In this document: one piece after another, positions 45,610 through 54,936 of the stretch
Numbering within the stretch: the stretch's first letter is position 1
How the letters are laid out: each line of letters begins with the position of its first letter
Assembly: GCA_050260515.1 (NCBI GenBank)
Contig: JBLNCI010000036.1
Location: forward strand, 62,001-126,000
Origin: DATJIG01 sp050260515
Lineage (GTDB): Bacteria; Pseudomonadota; Alphaproteobacteria; SMXQ01
Length of the DNA stretch: 64,000 nucleotides
Reading direction: 5' to 3'
Notes under the pieces: generated by a model
The model's database searches: none
What the model was told of the DNA's origin: nothing
The model's input: only the letters and a program-made list of their open reading frames with translations
Made by a program: the position numbers and the translations under genes

Positions 45610-47631
45610 ATGACCGGCGAGATCGGACAATTCGCTTTGATCCTCGCGCTGGCGCTGGCGCTCGCGCAGGGCACCGTGCCGCTGATCGGCGCCGCGCGCG
45701 CCTCGCGGCCGCTGATGGCGATCGGCAGCTCGGCGGCGGTGGGACAATTCGTGTTCGTCGCCCTCGCGTTCGCAGCGCTGATCTGGGCGTCCGTCGCCGA
45801 CGACTTCTCGGTCCTCGCGGTGGTCGAGAACTCGCACACCACGAAGCCGCTGCTCTACAAGATCGCCGGCGCGTGGGGCAACCACGAGGGCTCGATGGTC
45901 CTCTGGATCTTCATCCTGGCCCTGTTCGGCGCGACGGTCGCCGCCTTCGGCGCGCGCCTGCCGTCGGCGCTGAAGGCGCGCGTGCTCGCGGTGCAAGGCC
46001 TGGTCGGCGTCGCGTTTCTCACGTTCATCCTGTTCACCTCCAATCCGTTCCTGCGCGTCATTCCGCCGCCGCTCGAGGGCCAGGGACTCAATCCGCTGCT
46101 GCAGGACCCCGGCCTCGCGTTCCATCCGCCGTTCCTCTATCTCGGCTACGTCGGATTCTCCGTGGTCTACGCTTTCGCTGTCGCGGCGATGCTCGAGGGC
46201 CGCGTCGATCCGGCGTGGGCGCGCTGGGTGCGGCCGTGGACGCTCGCGGCATGGAGCGCGCTCACCGTCGGCATCGCGCTCGGGAGCTGGTGGGCGTACT
46301 ACGAGCTCGGCTGGGGCGGCTTCTGGTTCTGGGATCCGGTCGAGAACGCCTCGCTCATGCCGTGGCTCGCCGGCACCGCGCTGTTGCACTCGGCGATTGT
46401 GGTCGAGAAGCGCGACGCGCTGAAGTCGTGGACGGTGCTGCTCGCGGTGCTGACCTTCACGTTGTCGCTGATGGGGACGTTCCTGGTGCGCTCCGGCGTG
46501 CTGACCTCGGTGCACGCGTTCGCCAACGACCCGGCGCGCGGCGTGTTCGTACTGCTGATCCTCGCGGCGGCCTCGGGTGGGGCGCTCGCGCTGTACGCCG
46601 CGCGCGCCTCGGCGTTCGAGCGCGCGGGCTCGTTCGCGCCGATCTCGCGGGAGGGCGCACTGGTCCTCAACAACCTGCTGCTCACCGCCGCCTGCGCGAC
46701 GGTCGTGATGGGCACGCTGTATCCGTTGCTGCTGGACGCGCTCGGCGGCGCCAAGATCTCGGTCGGCGCGCCGTACTTCAACTCGACGGTGCTGCCGCTG
46801 CTGACCCCGGTCGCCGTCGCCGCCGCCGTCGCGCCGCTGATGAGCTGGAAGCGGAGCGACCTCGCGGTGGCGCTGCGCAAGCTGTGGGCCGCAGCGCTCG
46901 CGGCACTCGTGATGGCGATCGCCGTGTTCGCGCTCCACGGCGGCCCGTGGCCGGCCGCGGTCGGCCTCGCGGTCGGCATCTGGCTTCTGGTCGGCACCCT
47001 CGTCGAGCTCGCCGAGCGCGCGCGCCTGTTCCGCATTCCGGTCGGCGACAGCCTGCGCCGACTCGGCGGGCTGCCGCGCGCCGCCTGGGGCATGGCGCTG
47101 GCCCACGGCGGCTTCGCCGTCGTCATCCTCGGCATCGCCGCATCCCAGGGGTGGCACGAGGAAAAGATCCTGCTGATGGCGCCCGGCGATTCGACGACCA
47201 TCGGCAGCCGCACCGTCGCGTTCAAGGACGTGACGCCCGAGCAGGGCCCGAACTGGCGCGCCGACCACGCGCGCATGGAGATCCGCGACAGCCGCGGCGG
47301 CCTCATCGCCGAAGCGACTCCCGAGCGGCGCTGGTACCCGGTCGAGGGCCAGGCGACGACCGAAGCCGCGATCCACACCTCGGGCGTCGGCGACGTCTAC
47401 GTCGTCATCGGCGAACCAGAGGGCCAGGCGAACCATCAGCCGGGACAGCCGGTCGATCCGAAGACACGCTGGGTCGTGCGTCTCTATGTGAATCCCCTGC
47501 AGCCGTGGATCTGGTTCGGCGCCATCGTCATGGCGCTCGGCGGCGTGCTGTCGCTCACGGATCGTCGCCTGCGGGTCGGCGCCCCGGCGCGCAAGGCGGT
47601 GCCAGGCGCGCACCCGGCCGCGGCGGAGTAG
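45610..47631 (+). CDS. ccmF: Cytochrome c heme lyase subunit CcmF
   Basis: A 673-residue polytopic membrane protein of full length. The heme-handling WWD motif reads WGGFWFWDPVENASLMPWL, preceded by WGNHEGSMVLW; four conserved His flank these. With CcmH and CcmI it ligates heme to the CxxCH motif of apocytochromes. The GTFLVRSGVLTSVHAFA block is also diagnostic. Confidence 0.98.
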   Translation: MTGEIGQFALILALALALAQGTVPLIGAARASRPLMAIGSSAAVGQFVFVALAFAALIWASVADDFSVLAVVENSHTTKPLLYKIAGAWGNHEGSMVLWIFILALFGATVAAFGARLPSALKARVLAVQGLVGVAFLTFILFTSNPFLRVIPPPLEGQGLNPLLQDPGLAFHPPFLYLGYVGFSVVYAFAVAAMLEGRVDPAWARWVRPWTLAAWSALTVGIALGSWWAYYELGWGGFWFWDPVENASLMPWLAGTALLHSAIVVEKRDALKSWTVLLAVLTFTLSLMGTFLVRSGVLTSVHAFANDPARGVFVLLILAAASGGALALYAARASAFERAGSFAPISREGALVLNNLLLTAACATVVMGTLYPLLLDALGGAKISVGAPYFNSTVLPLLTPVAVAAAVAPLMSWKRSDLAVALRKLWAAALAALVMAIAVFALHGGPWPAAVGLAVGIWLLVGTLVELAERARLFRIPVGDSLRRLGGLPRAAWGMALAHGGFAVVILGIAASQGWHEEKILLMAPGDSTTIGSRTVAFKDVTPEQGPNWRADHARMEIRDSRGGLIAEATPERRWYPVEGQATTEAAIHTSGVGDVYVVIGEPEGQANHQPGQPVDPKTRWVVRLYVNPLQPWIWFGAIVMALGGVLSLTDRRLRVGAPARKAVPGAHPAAAE

Positions 47632-47634
47632 ACG

Positions 47635-48186
47635 ATGCGGCTCCGCTACATCATCCCGCTCGCGGTCTTCGTCGGCCTCGCGCTCGCGCTCTTCGCCGGG
47701 CTGTGGCTGAAGCCCAACGAGCTGCCCTCGGTCTTGATCGACAAGCCGGTGCCGCCGTTCGATCTGCCGCCGGTCGCGGGACTCGGCGTCCCCGGCGCAT
47801 CGAGCCGCGATCTCGACGGGCAGGTGACGATCCTCAACGTGTTCGCGTCATGGTGCATTCCGTGCCGCGCCGAGCACGCCGAGCTCGCAAAGCTGATGAA
47901 CGACACCGAGGTGAAAGGACGCGCCCATCTCGTCGGCATCAACTACAAGGACAAACCCGACGACGTCCGCGCGTTCCTCGCCGAGCTCGGCAATCCCTAC
48001 GAGCGCATCGGCGCCGACACGGGCCGCTTCTTCATCGAGCTCGGCGCCTACGGCGTGCCGGAGACTTACCTGATCGACACGCACGGCCGCATCCGCTTCC
48101 GCCTGCCCGCGCCAATGACACCCTACGACGTCGACACGGCGATCAAGCCCGCGCTGCGCAAGATCTTCGCCGAGGCCGGACGATGA
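47635..48186 (+). CDS. ccmG: Thiol:disulfide interchange protein CcmG (DsbE)
   Basis: A 183-residue membrane-anchored thioredoxin-like protein. After one N-terminal helix, the active site is FASWCIPCRAEH, then GINYKDKPDD and the cis-Pro loop GAYGVPETYLID. It keeps the haem-binding cysteines of apocytochrome c reduced. It starts three bases after ccmF and overlaps ccmH by four. Confidence 0.97.
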   Translation: MRLRYIIPLAVFVGLALALFAGLWLKPNELPSVLIDKPVPPFDLPPVAGLGVPGASSRDLDGQVTILNVFASWCIPCRAEHAELAKLMNDTEVKGRAHLVGINYKDKPDDVRAFLAELGNPYERIGADTGRFFIELGAYGVPETYLIDTHGRIRFRLPAPMTPYDVDTAIKPALRKIFAEAGR

Positions 48187-48641
48187 GGCGCATCCTGCTC
48201 GCGGTGGCGCTCGCCGCGGCGATGAGCGCGTCGGCGTTCGCCATCGGCCCCGACGAGATGCTCGCCGACCCCGCACTCGAGGCGCGGGCGCGCACCATCG
48301 GCCAGTCGCTGCGCTGTCTCGTGTGCCAGAACCAGTCGATCGACGACTCGGAAGCCGCGCTCGCCCGCGATCTCCGCATCCTCGTGCGCGAGCGCCTGCA
48401 GACGGGCGACAGCGACCAGCAGGTGGTCGACTACATCGTGTCGCGCTACGGCGACTTCGTGCTGCTGCGCCCACCGGTGAAGCGCCAGACGTGGATCCTG
48501 TGGTTCGGCCCGGCGGCCTTGGTGATCGTCGCCGGCGCGGCGATCGCATTGCGCGCCCGCCGCAAGCGCCGCAGCGACGAGGCGCCGCTCTCCAGCGACG
48601 AGGAGGCCGAGCTGAAGCGACTGCTCGAGACGCGGCCATGA
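48183..48641 (+). CDS. ccmH: Cytochrome c maturation protein CcmH (CcmL type)
   Basis: A 152-residue protein: signal peptide, redox motif LRCLVCQNQSI, then one membrane helix (ILWFGPAALVIVAGAAIAL) and a charged tail. This is the short thioredoxin-like CcmH; the TPR part is the separate ccmI next to it. Together they present reduced apocytochrome to CcmF. Confidence 0.96.
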   Translation: MRRILLAVALAAAMSASAFAIGPDEMLADPALEARARTIGQSLRCLVCQNQSIDDSEAALARDLRILVRERLQTGDSDQQVVDYIVSRYGDFVLLRPPVKRQTWILWFGPAALVIVAGAAIALRARRKRRSDEAPLSSDEEAELKRLLETRP

Positions 48642-49507
48642 TCCTGTGGCTGGTGCTCGCCCTGATGACGCTGGCCGCGCTCACGGCGGTGATTGCGCCG
48701 CTGTTCACGACCCGCGCCGAAGCCGAGGCGCCGCGGGCGAGCCTCGACGTCGCCCTGTTCCGCGACCAGCTCGCGGAACTCGAGCGCGAGCGCGCCGACG
48801 GCGAGATCGGCGAGGCGGAAGCCGCCGCGGCGCGCCGCGAGATCGAGCGTCGCCTGCTCGCAGCCGGCCGCTCGCTGAAGGACGCCGACGCGCCGAAGCC
48901 CGCTCCGACCCGACACGCCGCGCGCCTGCGTCTCGCGGCGGTGCTCGCGGGCGTCCTCGTCCCGGGAACGCTTCTCCTGTACCTCACCATCGGCACGCCG
49001 CAGGCTCCGGCGTTCCTCGCCACCATCGCCGAGATGCGGGCTGAGGACGACGCGCGGCGCGCCGAGCTCGCGCATCTCGCCGGGCTCGTCGAGGAGCGGC
49101 TCGCGGAGGATCCGAAGGACGGTCAGGGCTGGGCCCTGCTCGCGTCGGCGAAGCTGAGGCTCGGCCGCATGGACGATGCGCGCACCGCGCTCGCCAACGC
49201 GCAGAAGTTCCTGCCGCCGAAGGACGCGGCGGAGGCGACCGCGCGGTTCGCGCAGACGCTTGCCGAAGTCTCCGAAGGCCAGGCGTTGTCGCCGATCCGG
49301 CAGTATGCGTCCGAGGCGGTCGACATCGACGCCGACAACGCGCGCGGCCACATGCTGCTGGCGCTTGTCGCGATGCAGACCGGCGACCGTGACGAGGCAC
49401 GCGCGCAGTGGAACGAGATCATCGCACGGTCGCCGCCAGACTCCCCCTTCGTCGCCCAGGCAAAGGCGATGCTGGCAAAAGTGGACGCCACGCCTCAGCC
49501 GCAATAG
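48638..49507 (+). CDS. ccmI: Cytochrome c maturation TPR protein CcmI
   Basis: A 289-residue protein. Two membrane helices (about 2-22 and 98-118) flank a coiled loop (FRDQLAELERERADGEI), and the periplasmic TPR region follows (GWALLASAKLRLGRMDDART, GHMLLALVAMQTGDRDEARA). It chaperones the C-terminus of apocytochrome c. It overlaps ccmH by four bases and ends the operon. Confidence 0.95.
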   Translation: MILWLVLALMTLAALTAVIAPLFTTRAEAEAPRASLDVALFRDQLAELERERADGEIGEAEAAAARREIERRLLAAGRSLKDADAPKPAPTRHAARLRLAAVLAGVLVPGTLLLYLTIGTPQAPAFLATIAEMRAEDDARRAELAHLAGLVEERLAEDPKDGQGWALLASAKLRLGRMDDARTALANAQKFLPPKDAAEATARFAQTLAEVSEGQALSPIRQYASEAVDIDADNARGHMLLALVAMQTGDRDEARAQWNEIIARSPPDSPFVAQAKAMLAKVDATPQPQ

Positions 49508-49651
49508 CCGACGCGCCTACACCTCCTAGTCTTAGGCTGAACCCGAATGGGCCTGCATCGGGCCCTTGCGTTGTTTACGTGCCAAGGGGTTGATCGAAGC
49601 GAAGCTTTGCCGTTAGTTTGGCGCAAATCAGCCACTACAGGGGCAGACAGT

Positions 49652-50608
49652 ATGCTTCGCGTCGCATTGCGGGCCATTTTGCTCGCCGGGTTTTCTGTTG
49701 CGTTCGCACCCTTCACCCAGGCACAGACTCAACTTCCGCAAGGCGCGGTCGAGGTCCCCGAGACGGCGACCTACAGTCGGCCCGCCGACATCCAGATCAA
49801 CTCCATGGAAGTGATGCAGCCCACGAAGGCCCGCGGGCTGCTGCATTCCTTCCAGCTCGATCTCGACGTCGGCAATTCGAGCAGCAAGTCGAAGGACAGG
49901 GCGCATCCAGACAAGCGCAGCACCGATTTCGGCACCACCAGCCTGCGCTTCGGCGTCGCCGATCGCGGCTACGGCGCGGTCGGATTCTCGCGCAGCAGCA
50001 ACGAGGTCGACTCGGCAGGTTCCTCAGGCGACCGGACCCACACCGAGATCGACACCAACTCGCTGTCGGCCGGCGGCGGGTACTGGGTGATACCGCGGCT
50101 CGCGCTCGGCGGCGTCGTGGGATACGACCGCGGCAACGGCGGCCTCGCCTACCCGCCGGCAGGTCCGAACGAAACCCACACACGGGCCTACCAGTGGGGG
50201 CCTTACGCGACCGTGCGCCTGACCCCCGACATGCAGGTCCCGCTGGACTGGACCACGACCTATCTGATGGGCCGCTCTCGGCAAACCTTCACGGCCAACT
50301 CGCCCGATCATGACAACGGCCGGACCCAGAGCTGGGTCAACACGTTGTCAGGCAGCTACCCGATCGGCGACTTCAGGTTGCGCGGCGCGGTGTCGTGGAC
50401 TCACGTGGCGTCGCAGCATAATGGCGACCCGGCCTTCCTCGCCGGAGCAGCGCCGCCGCCTGGGGACCGTAACTGGTACACACTGTCGGCCGGTGTCGGC
50501 TATCGCATCAGCGATAACTGGGAAGCCCGCGTCGGCGGAGCGACCTGGCTCGGCAACTCCCAGACCCGGTTCCAGCAGCTGACCGTCGGCGTCAGCACCA
50601 GCCTCTAG
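49652..50608 (+). CDS. Outer-membrane beta-barrel protein of unknown function
   Basis: A 318-residue secreted protein. The signal peptide is VALRAILLAGFSVAFAPFTQAQ. The mature part has alternating polar/hydrophobic strands and aromatic girdle residues (ARVGGATWLGNSQTRFQQL at the end), which fits a barrel of about 12 strands, like autotransporter-type or YaiO-type domains. The family is not recognised. It is followed after 11 bp by a secreted unknown protein, so the two are likely co-expressed and may work together. Confidence 0.65.
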   Translation: MLRVALRAILLAGFSVAFAPFTQAQTQLPQGAVEVPETATYSRPADIQINSMEVMQPTKARGLLHSFQLDLDVGNSSSKSKDRAHPDKRSTDFGTTSLRFGVADRGYGAVGFSRSSNEVDSAGSSGDRTHTEIDTNSLSAGGGYWVIPRLALGGVVGYDRGNGGLAYPPAGPNETHTRAYQWGPYATVRLTPDMQVPLDWTTTYLMGRSRQTFTANSPDHDNGRTQSWVNTLSGSYPIGDFRLRGAVSWTHVASQHNGDPAFLAGAAPPPGDRNWYTLSAGVGYRISDNWEARVGGATWLGNSQTRFQQLTVGVSTSL

Positions 50609-50619
50609 GAGAGCGCGTC

Positions 50620-51489
50620 ATGAAGCGCCTGATTCTCGTTTCCGCGTTGCTGGCCTGGACCGCGGTGCACCCGGTGCGCGCGCAGGAGTTCTCCAATTAT
50701 CAGACGGTGGACACCGGCGATCCGCAGATCACGAAGATGGTCGACGCCAACCAAAGGTCGAACGAGTTGGTCAACAAGACGGGCACCGCCGTCGTGGTCA
50801 GCAGCGACTGGAGCAACCAGACCTCGACCTACATGTCCTCGTATCAATCCAATTCCTGGAAGGGAGAGGAGTTCGCCAGCGTCGTGCGCGACGTGAACGT
50901 CTTCATCGGCAACGACAAGCCCGACTACAGCCTCAATGGTTGGAAATATGCCTCGAGCGAGAACATTCACGGCGCCAAGGGATCGCGGAGCTTCTGGAGT
51001 GAGTGGGATAGCCGGGACTTTTCCTCGATGGGCGATGGATCGCCCAAGCCGGCCACGCTGCAGGAATACGCCGAGCAGAAGAAGATCCCTGTGTGGACCG
51101 TTCAGGTCCAGCACGACGGGTCGCCGAACGCCAACCCGATACACGCCAAGATCCGCGTTGCCTCCCCGGATGGCCGCTATCAGGTGGTGATCGACACCAC
51201 CTACACCGACGAGACCTCCTTCATGGACTGGGTCAACTTCTTCGGCGCGATGCTGTCGAGCGCGACCGACAAGGAGCTCCGCGACAACCTGCCGATGAAG
51301 GTCGGACTGGCGGCCAGCTTCTCGGGACAGTTCCACGTGCGCAACTCCGCGGGCGTGGTGACCTACGCCGGCGGCGACAAGTTCTCGAATGCCGGCGACA
51401 CGTTCCCGCCGATTCCGCTGCCGACGACGTCCACCGGCCAAGCCACCAAGGGACCGGCGGGCACCATTTCCGGCAACGGCGGCAGCTGA
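50620..51489 (+). CDS. Secreted protein of unknown function
   Basis: A 289-residue protein with a signal peptide (LILVSALLAWTAVHPVRAQ). The mature part is rich in Ser, Asn, Trp and Tyr and lacks Cys (blocks TGTAVVVSSDWSNQTSTYMS, DVNVFIGNDKPDYSLNGWKY, IRVASPDGRYQVVIDTTYTD). The C-terminus is a Pro/Thr/Gly-rich linker. No family is recognised. It follows the outer-membrane barrel gene by 11 bp and precedes a terminator, making a two-gene unit. Confidence 0.65.
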   Translation: MKRLILVSALLAWTAVHPVRAQEFSNYQTVDTGDPQITKMVDANQRSNELVNKTGTAVVVSSDWSNQTSTYMSSYQSNSWKGEEFASVVRDVNVFIGNDKPDYSLNGWKYASSENIHGAKGSRSFWSEWDSRDFSSMGDGSPKPATLQEYAEQKKIPVWTVQVQHDGSPNANPIHAKIRVASPDGRYQVVIDTTYTDETSFMDWVNFFGAMLSSATDKELRDNLPMKVGLAASFSGQFHVRNSAGVVTYAGGDKFSNAGDTFPPIPLPTTSTGQATKGPAGTISGNGGS

Positions 51490-51511
51490 TCGCGTCTCGT
51501 CAATGCCGATC

Positions 51512-51541
51512 GGGCGCGGCACGTCGCCGCGCCCTTTTCGT
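51512..51541 (+). terminator. Terminator of the barrel/secreted-protein unit
   Basis: GGGCGCGGC pairs perfectly with GCCGCGCCC around an ACGTC loop, followed by TTTTCGTTT, 22 bp after the stop codon. Confidence 0.85.
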
Positions 51542-51600
51542 TTGCGCGGACCACCGGCGCACTAGTGGCCGGGCGGATCACTGGACTGCGGGAGGGAAGT

Positions 51601-51676
<76 letters not shown>

Positions 51677-51879
51677 ACGACTGCAGCCGCGCCGGAACCC
51701 GGGCGGCTCTGGAAGGCCCGGATAATGTGTTCCGGGGCCTTCACCTGTCAAGGCGGCACTACGCGATTCCGGCATCGCTCACGGGGAATTTCGGCTGGAT
51801 TTTCGGCCGTTTGCGGCCTTGCGGCGACCGGGGCCCACGGCTACGGTCTGTCGACCTCCGGTGCCAGAAAGACAATCCG

Positions 51880-52170
51880 ATGACCGCCCTGATCCTGCTG
51901 ATCGCCCGCATCCTCGACTTCTATAGCTGGGTCGTCATCGCGTGGGTGGTCATGAGCTGGCTGATCTCGTTCAACGTCATCAACACCCGCAACCGGTTCG
52001 TCTACGTCGTGAGCGACATCCTGTATCGGCTGACCGAGCCGGTGCTGCGGCCCATCCGGCGCATCATCCCGGCGTTCGGCGGTCTCGACCTGTCGCCGCT
52101 CGTGCTCCTGCTGATCATCTGGTTCCTCAAGGAATTCCTGATCTACGACCTGTTCCGTTACCTCGGCTAG
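51880..52170 (+). CDS. YggT family membrane protein
   Basis: A 96-residue protein with two membrane helices (ALILLIARILDFYSWVVIAW and LDLSPLVLLLIIWFLKEFLI) and the family motif LYRLTEPVLRPIRRIIPAFGG. YggT proteins are linked to cell-envelope or division processes in various bacteria without a firm mechanism. It starts a yggT-DUF167-folD run, an order conserved in alphaproteobacteria. The start is the first ATG before the family sequence. Confidence 0.93.
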   Translation: MTALILLIARILDFYSWVVIAWVVMSWLISFNVINTRNRFVYVVSDILYRLTEPVLRPIRRIIPAFGGLDLSPLVLLLIIWFLKEFLIYDLFRYLG

Positions 52171-52185
52171 GGCCAAGAGCCGATC

Positions 52186-52524
52186 GTGGCGGAGTCGGCG
52201 GTCGCGGACGCGGTCGCGGGCGGCATCGTCGTTCAGGTGCGCGCCGCCCCTAAAGCGAGACGCGAAGGCATCGAGGGCGTGGCGACGGGAGCGCGAGGTC
52301 CCGCGCTGAAGATCGCCGTCTCCGCCGCTCCGGCCGACGGGCGCGCCAACGCGCGCATACTGGAGCTACTCGCCAAAGCGCTGGACGTGCCCAAGTCGGC
52401 CGCTAGTATCCGCACCGGCGCGGCGTCCCGCGACAAGACGATCTTCGTTTCCGGCGAGTCCCGGGTGCTGCTCGACGCAATCGCCCGCATCGCGCCAGCG
52501 TCCATAGGGAATCATCATGGCTGA
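52186..52524 (+). CDS. DUF167 (YggU) family protein
   Basis: A 112-residue protein of DUF167 with GTG start. The family blocks VQVRAAPKARREGIEGV, LKIAVSAAPADGRANARI and GAASRDKTIFVSG are present. The fold is small alpha/beta; the function is unknown. It lies 15 bp after yggT and overlaps folD by eight bases. Confidence 0.92.
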   Translation: MAESAVADAVAGGIVVQVRAAPKARREGIEGVATGARGPALKIAVSAAPADGRANARILELLAKALDVPKSAASIRTGAASRDKTIFVSGESRVLLDAIARIAPASIGNHHG

Positions 52525-53401
52525 AGCCCGGATCATCGACGGCAAGGCGATCGCCGAAGGCCTGCGCGCGCAGGTCGCGGCCAAGGTCGACTGGCTCAAG
52601 AAAAATCACCACGTGACGCCGGGGCTCGCGGTCGTGCTCGTCGGCGAGGATCCGGCGAGTCAGGTCTACGTCCGTAACAAAGGCCTCGCGACCGAAGCCG
52701 CCGGCATGCGCTCGTTCACCCATCGCCTGCCCGCCACCGCCAGCGAGGACGAGCTGCTCGCGCTGATCGCGCAGCTCAACGCCGATCCCGACGTGAGCGG
52801 CTTCCTGGTGCAGATGCCGCTGCCGAAGCAGATCAATCCCGATCGCGTCATCGCGGCGATCGATCCCGCCAAGGATGTCGACGGCTTCCATCTGATCAAC
52901 GTCGGCCGGCTCGCGACCGGGGTCGGGGGCGGCCTCGTGCCGTGCACGCCGCGCGGCTGCATCATCCTCGCCAAGACGGTGCTTCGCGATCTGTCGGGGC
53001 TCGACGCGGTCGTGGTCGGACGGTCGAACATCGTCGGCAAGCCGGTCGCGCAGTTGCTGATCGCCGAGAACTGCACCGTCACCGTCGCGCACTCGCGCAC
53101 CAAGGACCTCCCGGCCGTCGTGCGCCGCGCCGATCTCGTCGTCGCGGCGGTCGGACGGGCGCGGATGATCAAGGGCGACTGGATCAAGCCGGGCGCCACC
53201 GTGATCGACGTCGGCATCAACCGCGTCGACGACGGCGGCAAGTCGCGGCTGGTCGGCGACGTCGACTTCGAATCCGCAAGGCAAGTGGCCGGCGCGATCA
53301 CGCCGGTGCCGGGCGGCGTCGGGCCGATGACGATCGCCTGCCTGATCGAGAACGCGGTGGTCGCGTGCGCGGCGCAGCGCGGGATCAGGCTGCCGTCCTG
53401 A
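52517..53401 (+). CDS. folD: Methylenetetrahydrofolate dehydrogenase / cyclohydrolase FolD
   Basis: A 294-residue bifunctional folate enzyme that converts 5,10-methylene-THF to 10-formyl-THF using NADP. Landmarks are the catalytic Lys region ASQVYVRNKGLATEAAGM, FLVQMPLPKQIN, DPAKDVDGFH, and the NADP site VVVGRSNIVGKPVAQLL with a C-terminal PVPGGVGPMTIACL. It is the last gene of the yggT unit and convergent with argG. Confidence 0.97.
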   Translation: MAEARIIDGKAIAEGLRAQVAAKVDWLKKNHHVTPGLAVVLVGEDPASQVYVRNKGLATEAAGMRSFTHRLPATASEDELLALIAQLNADPDVSGFLVQMPLPKQINPDRVIAAIDPAKDVDGFHLINVGRLATGVGGGLVPCTPRGCIILAKTVLRDLSGLDAVVVGRSNIVGKPVAQLLIAENCTVTVAHSRTKDLPAVVRRADLVVAAVGRARMIKGDWIKPGATVIDVGINRVDDGGKSRLVGDVDFESARQVAGAITPVPGGVGPMTIACLIENAVVACAAQRGIRLPS

Positions 53402-53428
53402 TCCCTCCGCCGCCGATCCCGAGCGGGG

Positions 53429-54661
53429 TCAGCGGCCGCGCAGGTTGAGGAGCCGCAGCCGCAGCGCGTTGAGCTTGATGAAGCCTTCGGCGTCGCGCTG
53501 GTTGTAGACCGAATCCGCCTCGAACGTGACGTAGTCCTGCTTGTACAGGCTCTTCGGCGACTTGCGGCCGGCGACCGACACCGATCCTTTGTAGAGCTTC
53601 AGCTTCACCGTGCCGGTGACGTTCTTCTGGCTCTCGTCGACGAGCTTCTGGATCATCTCGCGCTCCGGCGAGAACCAGAACCCGTTGTAGACGAGCTCGG
53701 CGTAGCGCGGCATCAGCTCGTCCTTGAGGTGCGCCGCGCCGCGGTCGAGCGTCAGGGATTCGATCGCGCGGTGCGCCGCATACAGGATCGTGCCGCCGGG
53801 CGTCTCGTAGACGCCGCGCGACTTCATGCCGACGAACCGGTTCTCGACGATGTCGGCGCGCCCCACACCATTGGCGCCGCCCAGCGCGTTGAGGCGCGTC
53901 AGCAATTTGGCCGGGCTCAGACGCTCGCCGTCGACGGCGACGGCGTCGCCCGCCTCGAAGTCGATCTCGACCCAGGTCGGCTGGTCGGGCGCCGCCTCCG
54001 GCGCGACCGAGCGGGTGAACATGTCCTCGTCGGGCGTGACCCACGGATCCTCAAGCGCCTTCCCTTCGTAGGAGATGTGCAGCAGGTTGGCGTCGGTCGA
54101 GTACGGCGGCTCGCCGCGTTTGTCGCGGGCGATCGGAATCTGGTGCTTCTCGGCGTACTCGATCAGCTTTGTGCGGGAGTTGAGATCCCACTCCCGCCAC
54201 GGCGCGATCACCTTGATGTCGGGCTTCAGCGCGTAATAGCCGAGCTCGAACCGCACCTGATCGTTGCCCTTGCCGGTGGCGCCGTGGGCGACCGCGTCCG
54301 CGCCGGTCTTCTGGGCGATCTCGATCTGGCGCTTGGCGATCAGCGGGCGGGCGATTGACGTGCCGAGCAGGTACACTCCCTCGTAGAGCGCGTTGGCGCG
54401 GAACATCGGGAACACGTAGTCGCGGACGAACTCCTCGCGGAGATCCTCGACGAATATCTCCTTGGCGCCCATCGACTCGGCCTTCGCGCGCGCCGGTGCC
54501 AACTCCTCGCCCTGGCCGAGGTCGGCGGTGAAGGTGACGACCTCGCAGCCGTACGTCTCCTGCAGCCAGCGCAGGATCACCGACGTGTCGAGGCCGCCCG
54601 AATACGCGAGCACCACCTTCTTCACGTCACCCTTCTTCAAGCTCACGCCTGCGCTCGCCAT
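53429..54661 (-). CDS. argG: Argininosuccinate synthase
   Basis: A 410-residue enzyme of arginine synthesis that joins citrulline and aspartate with ATP. The ATP-pyrophosphatase P-loop VLAYSGGLDTSVIL is at the N-terminus, with TADLGQGEE, GATGKGNDQVRFELGYYAL and a late SPEREMIQKLVDESQ. Full length. It is convergent with folD and divergent from the secreted protein gene at 54937. Confidence 0.97.
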   Translation of the reverse strand: MASAGVSLKKGDVKKVVLAYSGGLDTSVILRWLQETYGCEVVTFTADLGQGEELAPARAKAESMGAKEIFVEDLREEFVRDYVFPMFRANALYEGVYLLGTSIARPLIAKRQIEIAQKTGADAVAHGATGKGNDQVRFELGYYALKPDIKVIAPWREWDLNSRTKLIEYAEKHQIPIARDKRGEPPYSTDANLLHISYEGKALEDPWVTPDEDMFTRSVAPEAAPDQPTWVEIDFEAGDAVAVDGERLSPAKLLTRLNALGGANGVGRADIVENRFVGMKSRGVYETPGGTILYAAHRAIESLTLDRGAAHLKDELMPRYAELVYNGFWFSPEREMIQKLVDESQKNVTGTVKLKLYKGSVSVAGRKSPKSLYKQDYVTFEADSVYNQRDAEGFIKLNALRLRLLNLRGR

Positions 54662-54936
54662 CTCGGTCTTTCCTGCTGGGATTTGCGGGCCCGATGATCC
54701 GGGGGCCCGGCCGGGCGGCGCGGAGTATGTTGCAAAGGCCCTGCTACTTCAAGATTCCGGGCGGATCGTTCGACTTCGCCTAAAAGTCGCGGAAATCCGC
54801 CGCGCATCACCCATCGACCGCAACGCACGCGTGACAATTTGGTGAGCCGCGGTTAACTTTTGCGGCGGACGATGCCGAGAGGCTGGGGCTCGGGGTGTAC
54901 GTCGATCCAGTCAGGACAGCAGGGGGATCCTCCGCC

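Noticed and set aside
45511..47613. 700-codon minus-strand frame and a 922-codon + strand frame over ccmF
   Set aside because: Both are shadows of ccmF and its neighbours, which have diagnostic motifs.
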